Shown piece after piece: positions 8,640-16,777 of a DNA stretch of 64,000 bases. Under the pieces are notes generated by a model. That model was not told the origin of the DNA. It saw only the letters and a program-made list of their open reading frames with translations, and ran no database searches. The position numbers were made by a program, and so were the translations under genes. Every line of letters begins with the position of its first letter. Positions within the stretch are counted from its first letter, which is position 1. Origin of the DNA: 3107 sp001483205 (GTDB taxonomy: Bacteria; Pseudomonadota; Alphaproteobacteria; Rhodobacterales; Rhodobacteraceae); the NCBI GenBank assembly GCA_964291375.2, contig OZ219809.1, positions 992,001 through 1,056,000 of the forward strand. Reading direction: 5' to 3'.

Positions 8640-9275
8640 TTATGCCCATCGCCGATATGTCGCTACATCCCCTGCCTCAAGATAGGCCATCCGAAAGCCG
8701 CACCGCTTATAATGGGAGCTGATCTGCGCTTCGGGTCCAAGACGGCCATAGGGTGCATACTTGGTGTAATCCGCAGTTCGGCGCAGGCCCGGATTGAAAG
8801 AGAAACCGCCCCAGCGACGATGACCCCTGGGGTCGGCCAAGCGCACGGGGATGCCAGCTACACAGCCGAGAGTCGTATTTTTTTTCTCAAATTTATGGGC
8901 TTCGTTCCGGTCCCGCAGCATCACGGCGTGTATGTCGGGACGGGCCTCAAGAATACGGCGGCTCTCCTCGATGAAAAGCGACGACGGAAAAAGCCAGTCG
9001 TCTTCGCAATGGTAGATATAGGGAGTCGTGACCTCGGCGTAAGCCCGGTCAATAGAGGCTATCTGACCCAAATTCTTCGGATTTTGCAGAAACAGGTAAG
9101 ACGTATCGCCAAGACGACGCTTGACCAGATCGGCAATGTCCGGATTAGGGCTATCTTCGATGACGATAAATCGTTCGATGGCATTCAGGTCGTGGGATGT
9201 GATCGACTTCAGCGTCCGCTCCAGAAGAGCAGGACGGTCACAAGATGTGATAACCAGTGTAACGTCGGGCTGCAT
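8640..9275 (-). CDS. Family 2 glycosyltransferase
   Basis: 211 residues starting MQPDVTLVITSCDRP, with GGAGAGG ahead of the ATG. An earlier ATG at 9299 is possible and would overlap the restored mdh stop as ATGA. The GT-A fold is indicated by the start TLVITSCDRPALLERTL, the nucleotide-sugar region and a YHCEDDW box in place of DxD. No membrane segment is visible. The donor and acceptor are unknown. It separates mdh from sucC, genes that are usually adjacent in this group. Runs of A/T in it stand out from the GC-rich neighbours, so I infer acquisition. Confidence 0.8.
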   Translation of the reverse strand: MQPDVTLVITSCDRPALLERTLKSITSHDLNAIERFIVIEDSPNPDIADLVKRRLGDTSYLFLQNPKNLGQIASIDRAYAEVTTPYIYHCEDDWLFPSSLFIEESRRILEARPDIHAVMLRDRNEAHKFEKKNTTLGCVAGIPVRLADPRGHRRWGGFSFNPGLRRTADYTKYAPYGRLGPEAQISSHYKRCGFRMAYLEAGDVATYRRWA

Positions 9276-9311
9276 TTTATAGCCTCTCCGCCGGATCATG
9301 CCAGCGCCGGG

Positions 9312-10256
9312 TCAATCTCCCGGCAGGCGGCAACCAGCCCCTGCACTGCCAACCGAATGGTCGAACATGGCCTGTTCCCCCGCATTCAGCCGGATGTCCA
9401 CCACCCGCTCAACGCCGCCCGCGCCGATCACACACGGCACCCCGACATAGAGACCCTCCAGCCCGTAAGCCCCGCTCACCCAGGCCGCACAGGGCAGCAC
9501 CCGCTTCTGGTCGCGCAAATACGCCCCGGCCATGGCAATCGCGCTGGCGGCGGGGGCGTAATAGGCCGACCCGGAACCAAGCAGCTTGACGATCTCTGCC
9601 CCGCCGTCACGAGTGCGCTGCACGATGGCGTCCAGCCGTTCCTGCGTCGTCCAGCCCATTTCCACCAGATCGGGCAGCGGGATACCGGCGACGGCGGAAT
9701 AGCGGACAAGCGGGACCATCGTGTCGCCGTGCCCCCCGAGAACAAAGGCGCTCACATCCCGCATCGACACCCCGAATTCCAGGCTCAGGAAGTGGCGAAA
9801 CCGGGCACTGTCGAGCACCCCCGCCATGCCGCAGACCCGTTCGCGCGGCAGGCCCGAATATTCGCGCAGCGCCCAGACCATCGCATCAAGCGGGTTGGTG
9901 ATGCAGATCACGAACGCATCCGGGGCGTGACGGCCAATGCCCTCACCGACCGCCTGCATGACTTTCAGGTTGATGCCCAGAAGGTCATCGCGGCTCATCC
10001 CCGGTTTGCGCGGCACCCCGGCGGTGACAATGCAGACATCCGCCCCGGAGATGCCCTCGTAACCGGTCGCGCCGGAAAGCGCCGCATCATAGCCCCCGAC
10101 CGCGCCGGACTGCGCAATATCGAGCGCCTTGCCCTGCGGAATGCCCTCGGCAATGTCGAACAGAACGACATCCCCCAGCTCTTTCATTGCGGCGAGATGG
10201 GCGAGCGTGCCGCCGATCTGCCCCGAACCGATCAGCGCGATTTTGGGTCTGGCCAT
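9312..10256 (-). CDS. mdh: Malate dehydrogenase with frameshifted C terminus
   Basis: NAD-dependent malate dehydrogenase of the TCA cycle. Present are the Rossmann start MARPKIALIGSGQIGGTLA, the substrate loop GVPRKPGMSRDDL, ITNPLDAMV and the catalytic GGHGDTMVP. The last 11 residues (AGAGCRLPGD and neighbours) do not fit the family. Shifting frame at about 9343-9346 restores a normal end, VQGLVAACREIDPALA, stopping at 9296-9298. A 2-base loss from a CACAC tract explains this. Only the last helix is affected, so the enzyme may still work. A sequencing error is the alternative. Confidence 0.93.
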   Translation of the reverse strand: MARPKIALIGSGQIGGTLAHLAAMKELGDVVLFDIAEGIPQGKALDIAQSGAVGGYDAALSGATGYEGISGADVCIVTAGVPRKPGMSRDDLLGINLKVMQAVGEGIGRHAPDAFVICITNPLDAMVWALREYSGLPRERVCGMAGVLDSARFRHFLSLEFGVSMRDVSAFVLGGHGDTMVPLVRYSAVAGIPLPDLVEMGWTTQERLDAIVQRTRDGGAEIVKLLGSGSAYYAPAASAIAMAGAYLRDQKRVLPCAAWVSGAYGLEGLYVGVPCVIGAGGVERVVDIRLNAGEQAMFDHSVGSAGAGCRLPGD

Positions 10257-10711
10257 GACGATTTTCCCGGATCAGAGAGTGGATGGGCGATGGGTAGCCC
10301 CTCTTGCCCGGTTGCGCAACCCCGGCGCGCGGGGGCGGCGGACGGTTGGTCGCTGATATGGCGTGACGGCATGACCTTATCCGCGGGTAAGGTGCAGCCC
10401 CATTGCCGGGACAGATGCGCGAACATCCTGAAAGGCCGCGCCCGACTGAACCAATGCAGGAGACCTCTGCGTATTGTCCGGGCCGGGCAGCCGCCTGCCT
10501 GGGCGGGCGCTTTTTCTGACAGTCCGCATTGGCGACGCCCTTGCCATAAAGTCCATATATTGCAACAGATTGAAGCATCTATAAGCGCCTGCCGGGGGGC
10601 AGGCAGGCGCTGCCCGGCGCAAGCGCCGGGCGGGGCATTTGGGGGGCGATACAGCCTTATGCGAGAGGTCTTGCCCTTACCCGCGGATAAGGTCCGTCCC
10701 CGCGCCGGGCC
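10257..10711. repeat. Repeat-filled intergenic region between hflX and mdh
   Basis: No gene seen. It holds palindromes at 10375-10392 and 10675-10692 (core TTATCCGCGGGTAA and its variant), a GAAAGGCCGCG segment near 10433 that recurs near 21790, 22056 and 58458, and the 212-bp inverted-repeat element at 10461-10672. The mdh promoter should lie just right of 10256 but no clear -35/-10 was found. Confidence 0.8.
10461..10672. repeat. MITE-like 212-bp element, copy 1
   Basis: Bounded by AGACCTCTGCG at the left and GCGAGAGGTCT at the right, an imperfect inverted pair. The inside matches 36093-36305 over nearly its whole length, including GCAGCCGCCTGCCTGGGCGG and the hairpin-rich CGCCTGCCGGGGGGCAGG followed by GCCCGGCGCAAGCGCCGGGC. 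It encodes nothing. I infer a non-autonomous mobile or repetitive element. No target duplication was identified. Confidence 0.7.
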
Positions 10712-11989
10712 TCAAAGCCCCCGATAGGCGCGGGCCTGACGGTCAGACCACAAAACCCGCAGGCGGTAGCCGTCCCTCACCTGCTCCTCGGCCTCAATCA
10801 CCCCTTGCCGGAACAGCCAGGCCCGCTTGCGGCCCTCGCTGAACCCCAGAGTCAGATCGGCCCGCCGCCTGCGGCCACTCACACCCGTTGAAATCGTCTT
10901 AAGCAACCCCTCCAGCCCGCTGCCCGCCAGTGCTGACAAGGCGATCATGTCATCGCGCCGCCGCGCCAGAGTCTCGGTGGCGATCCGGTCCTCCTCGGCC
11001 AACAGGTCTGTCTTGTTGCGCACCTCCAGCCGTGGCGTCTCTTCCGTCACCCCCAACCCGGCAAGAACGCTTTCGACCGCCGCCGCCTGATGCTCCGTAT
11101 CGGGATGCGAAATATCACGCACATGCAGGATCAGATCAGCGGCGCGCACTTCCTCCAGCGTTGCCCTGAACGCGGCAACAAGCTGTGTCGGCAGGTCAGA
11201 CACAAACCCCACCGTGTCCGACAGGATGATCTTTTGTCCGCAGGGCAGCAGAACCGCGCGCATGGTCGGGTCAAGGGTGGCAAACAGCATATCCTTTGCC
11301 ATCACCTCTGCCCCGGTCAGCCGGTTGAACAGCGTGGACTTTCCGGCGTTGGTGTATCCGACAAGGGCAACCAGCGGATAGGGCACCCGTGTCCGGGCAG
11401 AGCGGTGCAGGGCGCGGGTTTTGACCACTTTCGCCAGTTGCCTCTGCAATCTGCCGATCTGGGTGTCGATGGCGCGGCGGTCGGCCTCAATCTGGGTCTC
11501 CCCCGGTCCGCCGACAAAGCCCAACCCCCCGCGTTGGCGCTCAAGGTGGGTCCAGGCCCGGACCAGCCGCGTGCGCTGATAGGACAGCGCCGCCATCTCG
11601 ACCTGCAAGGCCCCTTCGCGCGTCGCCGCCCGGTCCGAGAAGATTTCAAGGATCAGCCCGGTCCGGTCGAGAATCTTGACCCGCCATTCACGCTCAAGAT
11701 TGCGCTGCTGCACCGGGGTCAGCGGCCCGTCGATCAGGACCAGCTCAACCCCCGCGTCATCGAAACGCGCGCCGAGTTCCTCTATCTTGCCGCCGCCGAA
11801 CAGAAGGCCGGGCCGGGCACGCGGCAACGGCACGACCTCAGCGCCCGCGACCTCTACCCCCGGCAGGGCACGGGCCAGCGCAGCGGCTTCCTCAAGCGCA
11901 AAAGCCGGATCCCGGCGGGTGCGGCCGGACTGCGAATCGGGGTGCAAAACCCAGGCACGGGTCTGCCCTTCATGTCCGCCGGTGCTCAA
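10712..11989 (-). CDS. hflX: Ribosome-splitting GTPase HflX
   Basis: 425 residues. The N-terminal HflX domain includes LLFGGGKIEEL, the middle the signature GGLGFVGGPGETQIEADRR, and the GTPase domain has G1 GYTNAGKS, G3 DTVGF and G4 NKTD. HflX binds 50S subunits and rescues stalled or stressed ribosomes in other bacteria. The start overlaps the hfq stop as ATGA. This hfq-hflX order is conserved, so both are likely translated from one mRNA. The stop is close to a palindromic repeat (10675-10692). Confidence 0.95.
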   Translation of the reverse strand: MSTGGHEGQTRAWVLHPDSQSGRTRRDPAFALEEAAALARALPGVEVAGAEVVPLPRARPGLLFGGGKIEELGARFDDAGVELVLIDGPLTPVQQRNLEREWRVKILDRTGLILEIFSDRAATREGALQVEMAALSYQRTRLVRAWTHLERQRGGLGFVGGPGETQIEADRRAIDTQIGRLQRQLAKVVKTRALHRSARTRVPYPLVALVGYTNAGKSTLFNRLTGAEVMAKDMLFATLDPTMRAVLLPCGQKIILSDTVGFVSDLPTQLVAAFRATLEEVRAADLILHVRDISHPDTEHQAAAVESVLAGLGVTEETPRLEVRNKTDLLAEEDRIATETLARRRDDMIALSALAGSGLEGLLKTISTGVSGRRRRADLTLGFSEGRKRAWLFRQGVIEAEEQVRDGYRLRVLWSDRQARAYRGL

Positions 11990-12240
11990 TCCTGACCGTC
12001 ACCAGCCTGACCGTCACCTTCATACAGGTTCACCGGTTGCGACGGCATGACGGTCGAAATCGCGTGTTTATAGACAAGCTGGGATTGACCATCCCGGCGC
12101 AGCAGAACACAGAAATTGTCGAACCAGGTGATGGCACCCTGCAACTTGACACCATTGACGAGAAACACCGTTACCGGAACCTTGGATTTGCGCACAGAGT
12201 TGAGAAACGCATCCTGCAAGTTTTGTTTGTCGGCAGCCAT
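11986..12240 (-). CDS. hfq: RNA chaperone Hfq
   Basis: 84 residues from MAADKQNLQDAFLN. Sm1 is VFLVNGVKLQGAITWFDNF and Sm2 is YKHAISTVMPSQPV, both canonical. It forms a hexamer that pairs small RNAs with mRNAs. The C-terminal tail is short, as in most alphaproteobacteria. A possible in-frame extension upstream is rejected because AAAGGCGATAG precedes this ATG and the added residues are not Hfq-like. The 159-bp gap to trkH probably holds its promoter. Confidence 0.97.
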   Translation of the reverse strand: MAADKQNLQDAFLNSVRKSKVPVTVFLVNGVKLQGAITWFDNFCVLLRRDGQSQLVYKHAISTVMPSQPVNLYEGDGQAGDGQD

Positions 12241-12399
12241 TGGTCTATCGCCTTTTCTTGTTTGCCATTGGGTGGCAGGTCTTGCATATCGGCAATATAT
12301 GCGGGCTACGGGCGGCAGATTCCAGCCCCAAATGCAGCCCGTTTGCCCAAAACCACGCAGTTCGCGCCCGGTTGACACGCCGTTTTGGGGTCTTTTCGG

Positions 12400-13905
12400 T
12401 CAGGAACGCCAAAATTCCGGGCTGATCAGGGCGATAATGGCCAGGGTTTCGAGCCGCCCGAGAATCATTGCCGCACCGAGGATGAGCTTTCCCGCATCCC
12501 CCAGCCCGATATAGGGGTTGCCCGATTCCGTGGCAATTTCCGCCAGCGGCCCGGTGGTCGAAAGCGCCGAAACCGTCAGGATGACGCTTTCATCGAACCC
12601 CAGCCCGGTCAGCGACAGCGCCGCCATCACCAGCGCCGCCGACAGGGCGAACAGCATGAAAAACACCCACGCCCGGTAAGCGCCCTGATTTCGCAGGTGG
12701 CGGGCCTCTGACCCGCTGCCCCCGACAGAGGACGGATGGATCAGGCGCTCGATCTCGCGCGCGCCGTGTTTGTAGAGCGCATAGAAACGCAGGAGCTTTA
12801 CCCCGCCCGCCGTCGTCGCAACCCCGCCGCCAATCGCCGCCAGCCCGACCAGAATCAGCCCCGGCGCGGGCAGCCCCGACCACGCCCTTGACGCATCCCA
12901 GCTTGCAGACTCGAAACCGCTCGTGGACAGGAAGGACAGCACGGTGAACAAGGCCCCCCATAATGCGCCAAGGGCGGCGGCGAGGTTATTATGCTCGCCA
13001 ATGGCATGAGCCCCCGCCCAGTGACGCAGGAACAGAATGCCCGCCACGCACAGGACGCATAACAGGCCAACCCTGAACTCCGGGTCACGCGACAGCCGTC
13101 TGAGGCTGTCCGGCTGGGTTTCCGGCGCGAAAGTCAGGCGAGAGATGGCAAAGAAGAAAAAGACGAACAGCAACGCCTCGCCCGCCAGCCCCGCCGTGCT
13201 TTCAGACAAATCCGCAAGCGGTGATATTCCGCTGGTGGCCAGGGTTGACATGGCATGGCACAGGGCGACGAACGGGTCTTCGCCGACAATGGTCAGGAAC
13301 AGCCACAAGGCGGCGGTCAGCCCGGCATAGACCGGGGCGAGCCTTACGGCATGGCGACCAAGCCGCCGGGCAGGATAGGCCCCCGCGCTGCCCCCGACGG
13401 CACCGATGCCGCCCGAGGCCGTCACCTCAAACCCGCCAAGGTTCAGCGGCTCCAGAATGGCAATCGCACTGACCCAGATGAACAGCCCGCCCAGCCAGCC
13501 GACAATCGCCCGCCACAGATGCAGCGCGTTTCCGATCCGCCCCGGATCGTCGAACAGGGTCGCCCCGGTTGTCGTCAGGCTCGACACCATCTCGAAATAG
13601 GCATTGAGAAACCGGGTGTTCTGCACCGCCTCGTGGAACGGCACCGCCAGCATCACCGGCAGCAGCAGATAGGCCCCCGGCAGGGCCAGCAAATGGCTGC
13701 GCAGGACCGAGCGGCGCGGATTGTTGATGGTGGCGATGCCGATCAGGGCAGAGAGCAGGAAAAACAGCACCGCGCTGTAAAGAAACACCCTGGCGCTGTG
13801 CAGGTCGTCGGCAAGAAAGGCATAAACCGCAGGCCCCAGCATGGCCAGCGCCCCGATGCCCATCAGGACAACGAAAAGCGGCAGAGAGTGCAGGCGGGCG
13901 GCCAT
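12400..13905 (-). CDS. trkH: Trk-type potassium uptake channel subunit
   Basis: 501-residue inner-membrane K+ transporter of the TrkH/KtrB superfamily. The four pore loops can be read in order: SSLTTTGATLF, STLATSGISPL, SFLSTSGFESA and SALSTTGPLAE. The filter Gly is kept in all four. About ten hydrophobic segments fit the eight-helix core plus extra N-terminal helices. It lies 3 bases after trkA, which encodes the cytoplasmic gating ring, so both form one system. Confidence 0.95.
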   Translation of the reverse strand: MAARLHSLPLFVVLMGIGALAMLGPAVYAFLADDLHSARVFLYSAVLFFLLSALIGIATINNPRRSVLRSHLLALPGAYLLLPVMLAVPFHEAVQNTRFLNAYFEMVSSLTTTGATLFDDPGRIGNALHLWRAIVGWLGGLFIWVSAIAILEPLNLGGFEVTASGGIGAVGGSAGAYPARRLGRHAVRLAPVYAGLTAALWLFLTIVGEDPFVALCHAMSTLATSGISPLADLSESTAGLAGEALLFVFFFFAISRLTFAPETQPDSLRRLSRDPEFRVGLLCVLCVAGILFLRHWAGAHAIGEHNNLAAALGALWGALFTVLSFLSTSGFESASWDASRAWSGLPAPGLILVGLAAIGGGVATTAGGVKLLRFYALYKHGAREIERLIHPSSVGGSGSEARHLRNQGAYRAWVFFMLFALSAALVMAALSLTGLGFDESVILTVSALSTTGPLAEIATESGNPYIGLGDAGKLILGAAMILGRLETLAIIALISPEFWRS

Positions 13906-13908
13906 GGC

Positions 13909-15285
13909 TCAGAAGAAATCAATCGAGACCTGGAGCAGCCGCTCCACCTCGGGCACATCGGCGCTGAGGGCAAAGACGATGATTGTGTCGCCTTCCTCGA
14001 TCCGGGTGTCGCCTTCCGGCCTGATGATCCTGCCGCCCTTGCGGATTGCCCCCAACAGGACGCCCTCTGGAAAATCTATTTCCCGCAGTGTATTACCGGC
14101 AATAAGTGATGTGGACAAAACCTCGGCCTCAATCACTTCGGCCTCGGCGTCGCCGATGGAATAGACATCCCTGACCCGCCCGCGCCGGATGTGCCGCAGG
14201 ATCGAGCTGACCGTGGTGGCGCGCGGGTTGATATGAGCGTTGATGTCGAGCGGCTTCATCAGCGGCGCAAGCGTCGGGTCATTGATCAGGCAGATCGCCA
14301 TCGGACAGCCTGCTGACTTGGCGCGCACCGCCGCCAGCATGTTGGTCTTGTCATCGTCGGTGACCGTCAGAACCGCGTCTGCCTGTTCAATCCCGGCCTC
14401 TTTCAGCAAGTCCCGGTCCATGCCGTCCCCGTAAAGGACGATGGTTCTTTCCAGACTGTCCGCGGCGGTTTCGGCGCGCTCCCGGTTGCGTTCGATGATC
14501 TTGGCGCGCACCCGCCGCGCCCGCGTCTCCAGCGCCTTGGCCACAGAGCGCCCGACATTGCCGCCGCCGACAATCACCACCCGGTCCTGCGCCTTTGACG
14601 CCTTGCCGAAAACCTCCATCGTGCGCGGGATGTCTGCGGTCGGGGTGATGACATAGGTTTCGTCCCCGGCGAAAAGCTGATCGTCAGAGTCGGGGGCAAA
14701 CAGCGCCTGTTCCCGGCGGACACCGACCACAACCGCGGTGAGGGTGGAAAACAGGTCTGTCAGTTGCCGAAGCGGGGTGTTCAGAACCGGGCAGTCATCA
14801 TCAAGCCGGATCCCGAGAAGCTGACACTCATGGTCCATGAAACTTTCCGTGTCGAAAGCCGATGGCGCCGACAGCCGTTGCAGGGCCGCCTGCGCCACCT
14901 CGCGCTCCGGGCTGATCACCACGTCAATCGGCATGTGTTCGCGCCGGTAGAGATCGGAATGGATCGCCTCCAGATAAGCCTGCGCCCGCAGACGCGCGAT
15001 CTTTCGCGACACCGAAAACACTGAATGCGCGATCTGGCAGGTCACCATATTGACCTCATCCGAATGGGTCGCCGCGATGACCATATCGGCGTCGCGCGCG
15101 CCCGCCCGCGCCAGAATGTCGGGGTAAGAGGCAAACCCGGCAATCCCCTGAACATCCAGCGTGTCGGTGGCCCGCCGGACCAGCGCCGGGTTGTTGTCCA
15201 CCACCGTCACGTCGTTCTTTTCACCCGAAAGATGGCGCGCAATCTGCCAGCCGACTTGCCCCGCCCCGCAAATGATGACCTTCAT
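13909..15285 (-). CDS. trkA: Trk potassium uptake regulatory subunit
   Basis: 458 residues from MKVIICGAGQVGWQIARHL. Two tandem RCK units are seen: Rossmann motifs GAGQVG (residue ~7) and GGGNVGRSVAKAL (~240), each followed by a TrkA-C domain, the second with EGDTIIVF. It binds NAD(H)/nucleotides and gates TrkH. Ten upstream codons are excluded as non-homologous. The gap to ntrX is about 70 bases, so it may share the ntr transcript. Confidence 0.95.
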   Translation of the reverse strand: MKVIICGAGQVGWQIARHLSGEKNDVTVVDNNPALVRRATDTLDVQGIAGFASYPDILARAGARDADMVIAATHSDEVNMVTCQIAHSVFSVSRKIARLRAQAYLEAIHSDLYRREHMPIDVVISPEREVAQAALQRLSAPSAFDTESFMDHECQLLGIRLDDDCPVLNTPLRQLTDLFSTLTAVVVGVRREQALFAPDSDDQLFAGDETYVITPTADIPRTMEVFGKASKAQDRVVIVGGGNVGRSVAKALETRARRVRAKIIERNRERAETAADSLERTIVLYGDGMDRDLLKEAGIEQADAVLTVTDDDKTNMLAAVRAKSAGCPMAICLINDPTLAPLMKPLDINAHINPRATTVSSILRHIRRGRVRDVYSIGDAEAEVIEAEVLSTSLIAGNTLREIDFPEGVLLGAIRKGGRIIRPEGDTRIEEGDTIIVFALSADVPEVERLLQVSIDFF

Positions 15286-15355
15286 TTCACGCTCCTTCGG
15301 ATGTGCCGGGGCCATTCATGGCAGCCCCCCGGCGCGGGTCAATTCCATGGGTGGC

Positions 15356-16777
15356 TCACAGCATTTCGGTGGTTTCGGCCTCGGCATTGATCCGGGCGAT
15401 CCGCGCGCCTGCCCTGACCGCCGTCACCACACCCAGAGATTTCAGCTTGCGGTGCAGGGCAGAGCGCTCCATGCCGATGAAGTTCGCCGTCCGGCTGATA
15501 TTGCCGCCAAAGCGGTTGATCTGGGTCATCAGATATTCGCGCTCGAACAATTCCCGTGCCTCGCGCAGGGGCAGCATCGCGACTGCGCCGGACAGCACGA
15601 CCCGGCCATCATTGCCCCCGGCCCCCTCGCTCTGCTGGGGCAGTTCATGGGCCTCGATCGGCCCGCCGTCCGCCCCGAGGATCAGCACCCGCTCCAGCAC
15701 ATTCTTCAACTGACGCACATTGCCCGGCCAGATCATGGTCTGCAACAGCGTCTCTGCATCGACGGACAGCTCCCGCAGGGGCAACCCCTGCCCCTTGTTG
15801 AGTTGGGTGATGAAATGGCGGGCCAGATGCGGGATGTCCTCGCGCCGTTCTTCCAGCGACGGCACGATTATCGGCACCACATTCAGGCGGTGATACAGCT
15901 CTTCACGAAAGCGCTCCGCCCGGATTTCGCTCAGCAAGTCCTTGTTGGTGCCGGATATAACCCGCACATCCACATGGCGGCTGTCTGCCCCCCCCACCGG
16001 CTGAAACGACTGTTCCACCAGCACACGCAGGATTTTGGACTGGGTGCCCGCGGGCATATCCGCAACCTCGTCAAAATAGATGACGCCGCCATTGGCCTGA
16101 TCAAGCAACCCCGGTTCCGCCACCCCGTCGGACCCCTGCCTGCCGAACAGCACTTCCTCCATCCGTTCCGGCTCGACAGAGGCAGAGCTGACGGTGATGA
16201 AGGGAAAACCGGCGCGGTCAGAGTTGGCATGGATATAGCGCGCCGCCACTTCCTTGCCCGCGCCCGCCGGGCCGGTCAGCATCACCCGCCCGTTTGACCG
16301 CGTTACCTTGTCAAGCTGTGATTTCAAGGCCCTGAAGGCGGCGCTCATGCCGATCATGTCGCAGTGCATATCGTCGCGCCGCCGCAGTTTGGTGTTTTCG
16401 CGCCGCAGACGGGATGCCTCCATCGCGCGCCCGATCACCACCAGCAACTGGTCGATATTAAACGGCTTTTCGATGAAGTCATACGCGCCCTGCTTGATGG
16501 CGGCGACGGCGATCTCGATATTCCCGTGGCCCGAGATGATCACCACCGGAACCTCGGGCATGTCCCGTTTCACGATTTTCAGAATGTCGATGCCGTCCAT
16601 ATGGCTGTCTTTCAGCCATATATCCAGGATCATCAGCGACGGCGGGCGGTCGGTGATTTCCCTCATGCACTCTTCGGACGATCCGGCGACGCGGGTGTCA
16701 TATCCCTCATCCCTCAGAATATCCGCGACCAGCGCACGAATGTCGCGCTCATCGTCCACGATCAGAATGTCATTCAT
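15356..16777 (-). CDS. ntrX: Nitrogen-responsive response regulator NtrX (GAFTGA-less)
   Basis: 473 residues. Receiver domain with phospho-acceptor Asp in LMILDIWLKD, an AAA+ domain with Walker A GPAGAGKE and Walker B VIYFDEVADM, and a Fis-type helix-turn-helix NISRTANFIGMERSALHRKL. The loop that contacts sigma-54 (GAFTGA) is absent: VLFGRQGSDGVAEPG stands in its place. It probably works with the housekeeping RNA polymerase. The ATG overlaps the ntrY end by 8 bases and has GGAG upstream; a GTG one codon earlier is possible. Confidence 0.93.
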   Translation of the reverse strand: MNDILIVDDERDIRALVADILRDEGYDTRVAGSSEECMREITDRPPSLMILDIWLKDSHMDGIDILKIVKRDMPEVPVVIISGHGNIEIAVAAIKQGAYDFIEKPFNIDQLLVVIGRAMEASRLRRENTKLRRRDDMHCDMIGMSAAFRALKSQLDKVTRSNGRVMLTGPAGAGKEVAARYIHANSDRAGFPFITVSSASVEPERMEEVLFGRQGSDGVAEPGLLDQANGGVIYFDEVADMPAGTQSKILRVLVEQSFQPVGGADSRHVDVRVISGTNKDLLSEIRAERFREELYHRLNVVPIIVPSLEERREDIPHLARHFITQLNKGQGLPLRELSVDAETLLQTMIWPGNVRQLKNVLERVLILGADGGPIEAHELPQQSEGAGGNDGRVVLSGAVAMLPLREARELFEREYLMTQINRFGGNISRTANFIGMERSALHRKLKSLGVVTAVRAGARIARINAEAETTEML

